From Liolophura sinensis (Eukaryota > Mollusca > Polyplacophora > Chitonida > Chitonidae), in the NCBI RefSeq assembly GCF_032854445.1, contig NW_027018072.1, positions 29,813 to 93,812 on the forward strand: 64,000 nt of DNA, written 5' to 3'. A program made the translations under genes and the position numbers. Positions 1 through 11,166 of the stretch are shown here, one piece after another (positions within the stretch are counted from its first letter, which is position 1; every line of letters starts with the position of its first letter). The notes beneath the pieces were generated by a model that saw only the letters and a list, made by a program, of their open reading frames with translations, did not search any database and was not told the origin of the DNA.

Positions 1-409
1 TGTTCAGTTGTACTTTTTACAGCAGACTGTATCAAGTACCTTGTGTTTTTCACGTACAAATGGTGTGGTTTTTCTACACGTAGATAAAGACATTGAGATT
101 GTCTTGCACTTAGAAGTAAGGCAATTGCTGGGTGAGTTAAATGGGCTTAGCCCAAAGATTTCAGGTCTTCTGGGCTACCGAAGGGCACATAACTTATAGT
201 CAAAAGTTGAATATAGTAATGACCAGTCGCGATTGTACAGAGTACAGTATAGCCGATTTCAATTAAGAAAAAGACGAAGCAAAAATGCAAAAGTGGAAAA
301 ACTGTTCCAGTGCTACTAGTAAGAGGCTAATCCGACATATTTTGTGACGAGAAATCGAATGGTGCAAACCGCGTTGCTCTTCGACCAATACTTTTGGCTG
401 TAGCGACAG
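1..409. repeat. Partial monomer at left window edge
   Basis: This is the last three quarters of a class K monomer cut by the window start. Positions 1-797 (this fragment plus the start of the next monomer) match 4394-5190 and 10370-11166. The window therefore begins inside a higher-order repeat, and the array continues to the left. Confidence 0.95.
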
Positions 410-425
410 ATCAATGATCATTGAT
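410..425. other. 16-bp perfect palindrome, class T monomers (representative)
   Basis: The sequence atcaatgatcattgat equals its own reverse complement, flanked by gac on the left (after a two-base ag spacer) and gtc on the right, so the dyad can extend with a small bulge. Other full copies start at 3156, 4803, 5901, 6999, 9132, 10779, 13525, 15172, 16270, 17368, 19501, 21148, 23344, 23893, 24438, 34339, 35992, 36541, 42032, 43130, 44232, 46435, 46992, 47540, 49188, 52485, 53035, 55232, 55781, 58528, 59625, 60721 and 61818. Most K and M monomers keep only the central aatgatcatt (10 bp). No function is shown by the sequence. Confidence 0.9.
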
Positions 426-433
426 GTCATAAT

Positions 434-439
434 CACGTG
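434..439. promoter_or_regulatory. CACGTG E-box-like motif (representative, once per monomer)
   Basis: CACGTG lies about 24 bp after the phase point in nearly every monomer, followed by CCATGG (459-464) and CAGCTG (492-497), so three six-base palindromes occur within about 65 bp. CACGTG and CAGCTG are core motifs of basic helix-loop-helix binding sites. Occasional losses (cacatgccc near 20,632, 54,168 and 56,906; cacttgccc near 62,395) show it is not invariant. Binding in this organism is speculation. Confidence 0.25.
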
Positions 440-533
440 CCCAGCAACGGCTCTTACTCCATGGAAACCAGGGATATTTGCAATTTTTTAACAGCTGCCG
501 ATGCCTGGCCCATTTCTGCATCTTTTGGCACCT

Positions 534-540
534 TATAAAT
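534..540 (+). promoter_or_regulatory. TATA-like motif at the diagnostic site of class T monomers (representative)
   Basis: Class T monomers read ttataaatgtggg where class K has ttactgaagtggg and class M ttattcatgtggg, so only class T contains TATAAAT. Derived T monomers lose it: ttaaaaatg in class J, catgtaaatg at 42,155 and 43,253, and ttataagtg at 47,118, 49,315, 53,158 and 55,905. It could be a chance A/T-rich motif; no initiator or start codon context supports a promoter. Confidence 0.2.
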
Positions 541-3416
541 GTGGGTCAGTGTTTAGTTGTACTTTTCACAGCAGACTGTATCAAGTACCTTGTGTTTTTT
601 ATGTACAAATGGTGTGGTTTTTCTACACGTAGATAAAGACATTGAGATTGTCTTGGACTTAGAAGTAAGACAATTGCTGGGTGAGTTGAATGGGCTTAGC
701 CGATAGATTTGACGTCTTCTGGGCTACCGAAGGGCACATAACTTATAGTCAAAAGTTGAATATAGTAATGACCAGTCGCGATTGTACAGAGTACAGTTTA
801 GCCGGTTTCAATTAACAAAAGGACGAAGCAAAAATGCAAAAGTGGAAAAACTGTTCCAGTGCTACTAGTAAGAGGCTAATCCGACGTATTTTGTGACGAG
901 AAATCGAATGGTGCAAACCGCGTTGCTCTCCGACCAATACTTTTGCCTGTAGTGACAATTGAATGATCATTTATGTCATAATCACGTGCCCAGCAACGGC
1001 TCTTACTCCATGGAAACCAGAGAAATTTGCAATCTTTCAACAGCTGCCGATGCCTGGCTCAATTCCGCATCTTTTGGCACCTTATTCATGTGGATCTGTG
1101 GTCAGTTGTACTTTTTACAGCAGACTGTATCAAGTACCTTGTGTTTTTCACGTACAAATGGTGTGGTTTTTCTACACGTAGATAAAGACATTGAGATTGT
1201 CTTGCACTTAGAAGTAAGGCAATTGCTCGGTGAGTAAAATGGGCTTAGCCGAAAGATTTCAGGTCTTCTGGGCTACCGAAGGGCACATAACTTATAGTCA
1301 AAAGTTGAATATAGTAATGACCAGTCGCGATTGTACAGAGTACAGTGGAGCCGATTTCAATTAACAAAAAGACCAGGCAAAAATGCAAAAGTGGAAAAAC
1401 GGTTCCAGTGCTGCTGGTAAGAGGCTAATCCGACGTATTTTGTGACGAGAAATCGAATGGTGCAAACCGCGTTGCTCTCCGACCAATACTTTTGGCTGTA
1501 GTGACAATTGAATGATAATTTATGTCATAATCACGTGCCCAGCAACGGCCCTTACTCCATGGAAACCAGGGAAATTTGCAATTTTTCAACAGCTGCCGAT
1601 GCCTGGCTCAATTCAGCATCTTTTGGCACCTTACTGAAGTGGGTTAGTGTTCAGTTGTACTTTTTAACAGCAGACTGTATCAAGTACCTTGTGTTTTTCA
1701 CGTACAAATGGTGTGGTTTTTCTACACGTAGATAAAGACATTGAGATTGTAATGCACTTAGAAGTAAGGCAATTGCTGGGTGAGTTGAATGGGCTTAGCC
1801 GATAGATTTGACGTCTTCTGGGCTACCGAAGGGCACATAGCTTATAGTCAAAAGTTGAATATAGTAATGACCAGTCGCGATTGTACAGAGTACAGTGTAG
1901 CCGATTTCAATTAACAAAAAGACCAGGCAAAAATGCAAAAGTGGAAAAACTGTTCCAGTGCTACTAGTAAGAGCCTAATCCGATGTATTTTGTGACGAGA
2001 AATCGAATGGTGCAATCCGCGTTGCTCTCCGACCAATACTTTTGGCTGTAGCGACAATTGAATGATCATTTATGTCATAATCACGTGCGTAGCAACGGCT
2101 CTTACTCCATGGAAACCAAAGAAATTTGCAATTTTTAAACAGCTGCCGATGCCTGGCTCAATTCCGCATCTTTTGGCACCTTACTGAAGTGGGTTAGTGT
2201 TCAGTTGTACTTTTTACAGCAGACTGTATCAAGTACCTTGTTTTTTTCACGTACAAATGGTGTGGTTTTTCTACACGTAGATAAAAACATTGAGATTGTC
2301 TTGCACTTAGAAGTAAGGCAATTGCTGGGTGAGTTAAATGGGCTTAGCCCAAAGATTTGACGTCTTCTGGGCTACCGAAGGGCACATAACTTATAGTCAA
2401 AAGTTGAATATAGTAATGACCAGTCGCGATTGTACAGAGTACAGTGTAGCCGATTTCAATTAACAAAAAGACGAAGCAAAAATGCAAAAGTGGAAAAACT
2501 GTTCCAGTGCTACTAGTAAGAGGCTAATCCGACGTATTTTGTGACGAGAAATCGAATGGTGCAATCCGCGTTGCTCTCCGACCAATACTTTTGGCTGTAG
2601 CGACAATTGAATGATCATTGATGTCATAATCACGTGCCCAGCAACGGCTCTTACTCCATGGAAACCAGGGAAATTTGCAATTTTTCAACAGCTGCCGATG
2701 CCTGGCTCAATTCCGCATCTTTTGGCACCTTACTGAAGTGGGTTAGTGTTCAGTTGTACTTTTTACAGCAGACTGTATCAATTACCTTGTGTTTTTTACG
2801 TACAAATGGTGTGGTTTTTCTACACGTAGATAAAGACATTGAGATTGTCTTGCACTTAGAAGTAAGGCAATTGCTGGGTGAGTTAAATGGGCTGAGCCCA
2901 AAGATTTCAGGTCTTCTGGGCTACCGAAGGGCACATAACTTATAGTCAAAAGTTGAATATAGTAATTACCAGTCGCGATTGTACAGAGTACAGTATAGCC
3001 GATTTCAATTAAGAAAAAGACGAAGCAAAAATGCAAAAGTGGAAAAACTGTTCCAGTGCTACTAGTAAGAGGCTAATCCGACGTATTTTGTGACGAGAAA
3101 TCGAATGGTGCAAACCGCGTTGCTCTCCGACCAATACTTTTGGCTGTAGCGACAGATCAATGATCATTGATGTCATAATCACGTGCCCAGCAACGGCTCT
3201 TACTCCATGGAAACCAGGGATATTTGCAATTTTTTAACAGCTGCCGATGCCTGGCCCAATTCCACATCTTTTGGCACCTTATAAATGTGGGTCAGTGTTT
3301 AGTTGTACTTTTTACAGCAGACTGTATCAAGTACCTTGTGTTTTTTATGTACAAATGGTGTGGTTTTTCTACACGTAGATAAAGACATTGAGATTGTCTT
3401 GGACTTAGAAGTAAGA

Positions 3417-5190
3417 CAATTGCTGGGTGAGTTGAATGGGCTTAGCCGATAGATTTGACGTCTTCTGGGCTACCGAAGGGCACATAACTTATAGTCAAAA
3501 GTTGAATATAGTAATGACCAGTCGCGATTGTACAGAGTTCAGTGTAGCCGATTTCAATTAACAAAAAGACCAGGTAAAAATGCAAAAGTGGAAAAACTGT
3601 TCCAGTGCTGCTGGTAAGACGCTAATCCGACGTATTTTGTGACGACAAATCGAATGGTGCAAACCGCGTTGCTCTCCGACCAATACTTTTGCCCGTAGTG
3701 ACAATTGAATGATCATTTATGTCATAATCACGTGCCCAGCAACGGCTCTTACTCCATGGAAACCAGGGAAATTTGCAATTTTTCAACAGCTGCCGATGCC
3801 TGGCTCAATTCCGCATCTTTTGGCACCTTATTCATGTGGGTCTGTGGTCAGTTGTACTTTTTACAGCAGACTGTATCAAGTACCTTGTGTTTTTCACGTA
3901 CAAATGGTCTGGTTTTTCTACACGTAGATAAAGACATTGAGATTGTCTTGGACTTAGAAGTAAGACAATTGCTGGGTGAGATAAATGGGCTTGGCCCAAA
4001 GATTTGAGGTTCTCTGGGCTACCGAAGGGCACATAACTTATAGTCAAAAGTTGAATATAGTAATGACCAGTCGCGATTGTACAGAGTACAGTGTAGCCGA
4101 TTTCAATTAACAAAAAGACGAAGCAAAAATGCAAAAGTGGAAAAACTGTTCCAGTGCTACTAGTAAGAGCCTAATCCGACGTATTTTGTGACGAGAAATC
4201 GAATGGTGCAATCCGCGTTGCTCTCCGACCAATACTTTTGGCTGTAGCGACAATTGAATGATCATTTATGTCATAATCACGTGCCCAGCAACGGCTCTTA
4301 CTCCATGGAAACCAGGGAAATTTGCAATTTTTCAACAGCTGCCGATGCCTGGCTCAATTCCGCATCTTTTGGCACCTTACTGAAGTGGGTTAGTGTTCAG
4401 TTGTACTTTTTACAGCAGACTGTATCAAGTACCTTGTGTTTTTCACGTACAAATGGTGTGGTTTTTCTACACGTAGATAAAGACATTGAGATTGTCTTGC
4501 ACTTAGAAGTAAGGCAATTGCTGGGTGAGTTAAATGGGCTTAGCCCAAAGATTTCAGGTCTTCTGGGCTACCGAAGGGCACATAACTTATAGTCAAAAGT
4601 TGAATATAGTAATGACCAGTCGCGATTGTACAGAGTACAGTATAGCCGATTTCAATTAAGAAAAAGACGAAGCAAAAATGCAAAAGTGGAAAAACTGTTC
4701 CAGTGCTACTAGTAAGAGGCTAATCCGACATATTTTGTGACGAGAAATCGAATGGTGCAAACCGCGTTGCTCTTCGACCAATACTTTTGGCTGTAGCGAC
4801 AGATCAATGATCATTGATGTCATAATCACGTGCCCAGCAACGGCTCTTACTCCATGGAAACCAGGGATATTTGCAATTTTTTAACAGCTGCCGATGCCTG
4901 GCCCATTTCTGCATCTTTTGGCACCTTATAAATGTGGGTCAGTGTTTAGTTGTACTTTTCACAGCAGACTGTATCAAGTACCTTGTGTTTTTTATGTACA
5001 AATGGTGTGGTTTTTCTACACGTAGATAAAGACATTGAGATTGTCTTGGACTTAGAAGTAAGACAATTGCTGGGTGAGTTGAATGGGCTTAGCCGATAGA
5101 TTTGACGTCTTCTGGGCTACCGAAGGGCACATAACTTATAGTCAAAAGTTGAATATAGTAATGACCAGTCGCGATTGTACAGAGTACAGT
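3417..5190. repeat. 1.77-kb internal duplicated block, first occurrence
   Basis: This stretch repeats at 9393-11166, an offset of 5,976 bp (11 monomers minus the 63-bp deletion). It covers a class M, a class K and a class T monomer. The occurrences differ at a few positions that I could see: gagttcag versus gagtacag near 3,538, ggtctgg versus ggtgtgg near 3,908, and gacgaagca versus gaccaggca near 4,120. The left limit is the last class difference at 3416, and the right limit is the change acagtgtag to acagtttag at 5191/11167. Confidence 0.85.
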
Positions 5191-8100
5191 GTAGCCGATT
5201 TCAATTAACAAAAAGACCAGGTAAAAATGCAAAAGTGGAAAAACTGTTCCAGTGCTGCTGGTAAGAGGCTAATCCGACGTATTTTGTGACGAGAAATCGA
5301 ATGGTGCAAACCGCGTTGCTCTCCGACCAATACTTTTGGCTGTAGTGACAATTGAATGATCATTTATGTCATAATCACGTGCCCAGCAACGGCTCTTACT
5401 CCATGGAAACCAGGGAAATTTGCAATTTTTCAACAGCTGCCGATGCCTGGCTCAATTCCGCATCTTTTGGCACCTTACTGAAGTGGGTCAGTGTTCAGTT
5501 GTACTTTTTACAGCAAACTGTATCAAGTACCTTGTGTTTTTCACGTACAAATGGTGTGGTTTTTCTACACGTAGATAAAGACATTAAGATTGTCTTGGAC
5601 TTAGAAGTAAGGCAATTGCTGGGTGAGTTAAATGGACTTAGCCGAAAGATTTGACGTCTTCTGGGCTACCGAAGGGCACATAACTTATAGTCAAAAGTTG
5701 AATATAGTAATGACCAGTCGCGATTGTACAGAGTACAGTGTAGCCGATTTCAATTAACAAAAAGACCAGGTAAAAATGCAAAAGTGGACAAACTGTTCCA
5801 GTGCTGCTGGTAAGAGGCTAATCCGACGTATTTTGTGACGAGAAATCGAATGGTGCAAACCGCGTTGCTCTCCGACCAATACTTTTGGCTGTAGCGACAG
5901 ATCAATGATCATTGATGTCATAATCACGTGCCCAGCAACGGCTCTTACTCCATGGAAACCAGGGAAATTTGCAATTTTTCAACAGCTGCCGACGCCTGGC
6001 TCAATTCCGCATCTTTTGGCACCTTACTGAAGTGGGTCAGTGTTCAGTTGTACTTTTTACAGCAGACTGTATCAAGTACCTTGTGTTTTTCACGTACAAA
6101 TGGTCTGGTTTTTCTACACGTAGATAAAGACATTGAGATTGTCTTGCACTTAGAAGTAAGACAATTGCTGGGTGAGTTAAATGGGCTTGGCCCAAAGATT
6201 TGACGTCTTCTGGGCTACCGAAGGGCACATAACTTATAGTCAAAAGTTGAATATAGTAATGACCAGTCGCGATTGTACAGAGTACAGTGTAGCCGATTTC
6301 AATTAACAAAAAGACCAGGTAAAAATGCAAAAGTGGAAAAACTGTTCCAGTGCTGCTGGTAAGAGGCTAATCCGACGTATTTTGTGACGAGAAATCGAAT
6401 GGTGCAATCCGCGTTGCTCTCCGACCAATACTTTTGGCTGTAGCGACAATTGAATGATCATTTATGTCATAATCACGTGCGTAGCAACGGCTCTTACTCC
6501 ATGGAAACCAGGGAAATTTGCAATTTTTCAACAGCTGCCGATGCCTGGCTCAATTCCGCATCTTTTGGCACCTTACTGAAGTGGGTTAGTGTTCAGTTGT
6601 ACTTTTTACAGCAGACTGTATCAAGTACCTTGTTTTTTTCACGTACAAATGGTGTGGTTTTTCTACACGTAGATAAAGACATTGAGATTGTCTTGCACTT
6701 AGAAGTAAGGCAATTGCTGGGTGAGTTGAATGGGCTTAGCCCAAAGATTTGACGTCTTCTGAGCTACCGAAGGGCACATAACTTATAGTCAAAAGTTGAA
6801 TATAGTAATGACCAGTCGCGATTGTACAGAGTACAGTGTAGCCGATTTCAATTAACAAAAAGACGAAGCAAAAATGCAAAAGTGGAAAAACTGTTCCAGT
6901 GCTACTAGTAAGAGGCTAATCCGACGTATTTTGTGACGAGAAATCGAATGGTGCAAACCGCGTTGCTCTCCGACCAATACTTTTGGCTGTAGCGACAGAT
7001 CAATGATCATTGATGTCATAATCACGTGCCCAGCAACGGCTCTTACTCCATGGAAACCAGGGATATTTGCAATTTTTTAACAGCTGCCGATGCCTGGCCC
7101 ATTTCTGCATCTTTTGGCACCTTATAAATGTGGGTCAGTGTTTAGTTGTACTTTTCACAGCAGACTGTATCAAGTACCTTGTGTTTTTAATGTACAAATG
7201 GTGTGGTTTTTCTACACGTAGATAAAGACATTGAGATTGTCTTGCACTTAGAAGTAAGACAATTGCTGGGTGAGTTGAATGGGCTCAGCCGATAGATTTG
7301 ACGTCTTCTGGGCTACCGAAGGGCACATAACTTATAGTCAAAAGTTGAATATAGTAATGACCAGTCGCGATTGTACAGAGTACAGTGTAGCCGATTTCAA
7401 TTAACAAAAAGACCAGATAAAAATGCAAAAGTGGAAAAAATGTTCCAGTGCTGCTGGTAAGAGGCTAATCCGACGTATTTTGTGACGAGAAATCGAATGG
7501 TGCAAACCGCGTTGCTCTCCGACCAATACTTTTGGCTGTAGTGACAATTGAATGATAATTTATGTCATAATCACGTGCCCAGCAACGGCTCTTACTCCAT
7601 GGAAACCAGGGAAATTTGCAATTTTTCAACAGCTGCCGATGCCTGGCTCAATTCCGCATCTTTTGGCACCTTACTGAAGTGGGTCAGTGTTCAGTTGTAC
7701 TTTTTACAGCAGACTGTATCAAGTACCTTGTGGTTTTCACGTACAAATGCTGTGGTTTTTCTACACGTAGATAAAGACATTGAGATTGTCTTGCACTTAG
7801 AAGTAAGGCAATTGCTGGGTGAGTTGAATGGGCTTGGCCCAAAGATTTGACGTCTTCTGGGCTACCGAAGGGCACATAACTTATAGTCAAAAGTTGAATA
7901 TAGTAATGACCAGTCGCGATTGTACAGAGTGCAGTGTAGCCGGTTTGAATTAACAAAAAGACCAGGTAAAAATGCAAAAGTGGAAAAACTGTTCCAGTGC
8001 TGCTGGTAAGAGGCTAATCCGACGTATTTTGTGACGACAAATCGTATGGTGCAAACCGCGTTGCTCTCCGACCAATACTTTTGCCTGTAGTGACAATTGA

Positions 8101-9060
8101 ATGATCATTTATGTCATAATCACGTGCCCAGCAACGGCTCTTACTCCATGGAAACCAGGGAAATTTGCAATTTTTCAACAGCTGCCGATGCCTGGCTCAA
8201 TTCCGCATCTTTTGGCACCTTATTCATGTGGGTCTGTGGTCAGTTGTACTTTTTACAGCAGACTGTATCAAGTACCTTGTGTTTTTCACGTACAAATGGT
8301 GTGGTTTTTCTACACGTAGATAAAGACATTGAGATTGTCTTGCACTTAGAAGTAAGTCAATTGCTGGGTGAGTTCAATGGGCTTAGCCCAAAGATTTCAG
8401 GTCTTTTGGGCTACCGAAGGGCACATAACTTATAGTCAAAAGTTGAATATAGTAATGACCAGTCGCGATTGTACAGAGTACAGTGTAGCCGATTTCAATT
8501 AACAAAAAGACCAGGCAAAAATGCAAAAGTGGACAAACTGTACCAGTGCTGCTGGTAAGAGGCTAATCCGACGTATTTTGTGACGAGAAATCGAATGGTG
8601 CAATCCGCGTTCCTCTCCGACCAATACTTTTGGCTGTAGTGACAATTGAATGATCATTTATGTCATAATCACGTGCCCAGCAACGGCTCTTACTCCATGG
8701 AAACCAGGGAAATTTGCAATTTTTCAACAGCTGCCGATGCCTGGCTCAATTCCGCATCTTTTGGCACCTTACTGAAGTGGGTTAGTGTTCAGTTGTACTT
8801 TTTACAGCAGACTGTATCAAGTACCTTGTGGTTTTCACGTACAAATGGTGTGGTTTTTCTACACGTAGATAAAGACATTAAGATTGTCTTGGACTTAGAA
8901 GTAAGGCAATTGCTGGGTGAGTTAAATGGGCTTAGCCCAAAGATTTGACGTCTTCTGGGCTACCGAAGGGCACATAACTTATAGTCAAAAGTTGAATATA
9001 GTAATGACCAGTCGCGATTGTACAGAGTACAGTTTAGCCGATTTCAATTAACAAAAAGCC

Positions 9061-9090
9061 GAGGCAAATGGAGAAATGGAATGGTGCAAA
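9061..9090. other. 63-bp deletion inside a monomer (HOR marker, copy A)
   Basis: The monomer starting at 8646 is 486 bp instead of 549. The junction reads gaggcaaatggagaaatgg, where intact monomers have a further stretch containing ctgttccagtgctactag and ttttgtgacgag. Comparison with the intact version gives a net loss of 63 bp (87 bp reduced to 24). Bases next to the junction also differ from the usual sequence (gagaaatgg instead of gagaaatcg). 63 is a multiple of three, but nothing suggests coding constraint. Confidence 0.9.
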
Positions 9091-9392
9091 CCGCGTTGCT
9101 CTCCGACCAATACTTTTGGCTGTAGCGACAGATCAATGATCATTGATGTCATAATCACGTGCCCAGCAACGGCTCTTACTCCATGGAAACCAGGGATATT
9201 TGCAATTTTTTAACAGCTGCCGATGCCTGGCCCAATTCCACATCTTTTGGCACCTTATTCATGTGGGTCTGTGGTCAGTTGTACTTTTTACAGCAGACTG
9301 TATCAAGTACCTTGTGTTTTTCACGTACAAATGGTGTGGTTTTTCGACACGTAGATAAAGACATTGAGATTGTCTTGCACTTAGAAGTAAGG

Positions 9393-11166
9393 CAATTGCT
9401 GGGTGAGTTGAATGGGCTTAGCCGATAGATTTGACGTCTTCTGGGCTACCGAAGGGCACATAACTTATAGTCAAAAGTTGAATATAGTAATGACCAGTCG
9501 CGATTGTACAGAGTACAGTGTAGCCGATTTCAATTAACAAAAAGACCAGGTAAAAATGCAAAAGTGGAAAAACTGTTCCAGTGCTGCTGGTAAGACGCTA
9601 ATCCGACGTATTTTGTGACGACAAATCGAATGGTGCAAACCGCGTTGCTCTCCGACCAATACTTTTGCCCGTAGTGACAATTGAATGATCATTTATGTCA
9701 TAATCACGTGCCCAGCAACGGCTCTTACTCCATGGAAACCAGGGAAATTTGCAATTTTTCAACAGCTGCCGATGCCTGGCTCAATTCCGCATCTTTTGGC
9801 ACCTTATTCATGTGGGTCTGTGGTCAGTTGTACTTTTTACAGCAGACTGTATCAAGTACCTTGTGTTTTTCACGTACAAATGGTGTGGTTTTTCTACACG
9901 TAGATAAAGACATTGAGATTGTCTTGGACTTAGAAGTAAGACAATTGCTGGGTGAGATAAATGGGCTTGGCCCAAAGATTTGAGGTTCTCTGGGCTACCG
10001 AAGGGCACATAACTTATAGTCAAAAGTTGAATATAGTAATGACCAGTCGCGATTGTACAGAGTACAGTGTAGCCGATTTCAATTAACAAAAAGACCAGGC
10101 AAAAATGCAAAAGTGGAAAAACTGTTCCAGTGCTACTAGTAAGAGCCTAATCCGACGTATTTTGTGACGAGAAATCGAATGGTGCAATCCGCGTTGCTCT
10201 CCGACCAATACTTTTGGCTGTAGCGACAATTGAATGATCATTTATGTCATAATCACGTGCCCAGCAACGGCTCTTACTCCATGGAAACCAGGGAAATTTG
10301 CAATTTTTCAACAGCTGCCGATGCCTGGCTCAATTCCGCATCTTTTGGCACCTTACTGAAGTGGGTTAGTGTTCAGTTGTACTTTTTACAGCAGACTGTA
10401 TCAAGTACCTTGTGTTTTTCACGTACAAATGGTGTGGTTTTTCTACACGTAGATAAAGACATTGAGATTGTCTTGCACTTAGAAGTAAGGCAATTGCTGG
10501 GTGAGTTAAATGGGCTTAGCCCAAAGATTTCAGGTCTTCTGGGCTACCGAAGGGCACATAACTTATAGTCAAAAGTTGAATATAGTAATGACCAGTCGCG
10601 ATTGTACAGAGTACAGTATAGCCGATTTCAATTAAGAAAAAGACGAAGCAAAAATGCAAAAGTGGAAAAACTGTTCCAGTGCTACTAGTAAGAGGCTAAT
10701 CCGACATATTTTGTGACGAGAAATCGAATGGTGCAAACCGCGTTGCTCTTCGACCAATACTTTTGGCTGTAGCGACAGATCAATGATCATTGATGTCATA
10801 ATCACGTGCCCAGCAACGGCTCTTACTCCATGGAAACCAGGGATATTTGCAATTTTTTAACAGCTGCCGATGCCTGGCCCATTTCTGCATCTTTTGGCAC
10901 CTTATAAATGTGGGTCAGTGTTTAGTTGTACTTTTCACAGCAGACTGTATCAAGTACCTTGTGTTTTTTATGTACAAATGGTGTGGTTTTTCTACACGTA
11001 GATAAAGACATTGAGATTGTCTTGGACTTAGAAGTAAGACAATTGCTGGGTGAGTTGAATGGGCTTAGCCGATAGATTTGACGTCTTCTGGGCTACCGAA
11101 GGGCACATAACTTATAGTCAAAAGTTGAATATAGTAATGACCAGTCGCGATTGTACAGAGTACAGT
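9393..11166. repeat. 1.77-kb internal duplicated block, second occurrence
   Basis: Partner of 3417-5190. It crosses the junction between HOR copy A and copy B as phased here, so the block joins the end of one 10.4-kb unit to the start of the next. A third, partial occurrence is at the window start (1-797), and a fourth at 13786-15559 is the copy B equivalent of the first. Confidence 0.85.

Larger units (their letters stand above)
410..10778. repeat. 19-monomer higher-order repeat, copy A
   Basis: Monomers start at 410, 959, 1508, 2058, 2607, 3156, 3705, 4254, 4803, 5352, 5901, 6450, 6999, 7548, 8097, 8646, 9132, 9681 and 10230. The class order is T, M, K, K, T/K, T, M, K, T, K, T/K, K, T, K, M, K, T/M, M, K, where a slash marks a chimeric monomer. 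The unit length of 10,369 bp equals 19 x 549, minus 63 bp, plus 1 bp. The plus 1 is an extra A in the monomer at 1508 (near 1675), and the minus 63 is a deletion near 9070. The same order, with both markers, returns at 10779. The start of the unit is arbitrary because the array is continuous. Confidence 0.93.

Noticed and set aside
534-540. TATAAAT as a true Pol II promoter in class T monomers
   Set aside because: It depends on two or three base changes at a variable site, has no ATG frame downstream and is mutated in many derived T monomers. I kept it only as a low-confidence motif.
1-1650. A 183-bp subrepeat inside the 549-bp monomer
   Set aside because: Short shared words (gtacag, aatggtg) exist, but no consistent similarity between thirds of the monomer was visible by eye.
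3832-4134. Recurring open frames of about 84-100 codons on the - strand (example given)
   Set aside because: They start at TTG, overlap the + strand frames and vary with indels. No domain, start context or coding pattern supports them. They appear to be shadows of the satellite sequence.
4254-4592. Recurring open frames of 60-112 codons on the + strand in most monomers (example given)
   Set aside because: They begin at TTG or GTG rather than ATG, stop at fixed positions, are broken by in-frame stops in class T and J monomers, and are copied only because the monomer repeats. The translation resembles no family I know. 549 is divisible by three, so frames recur in phase, but none crosses a whole monomer.
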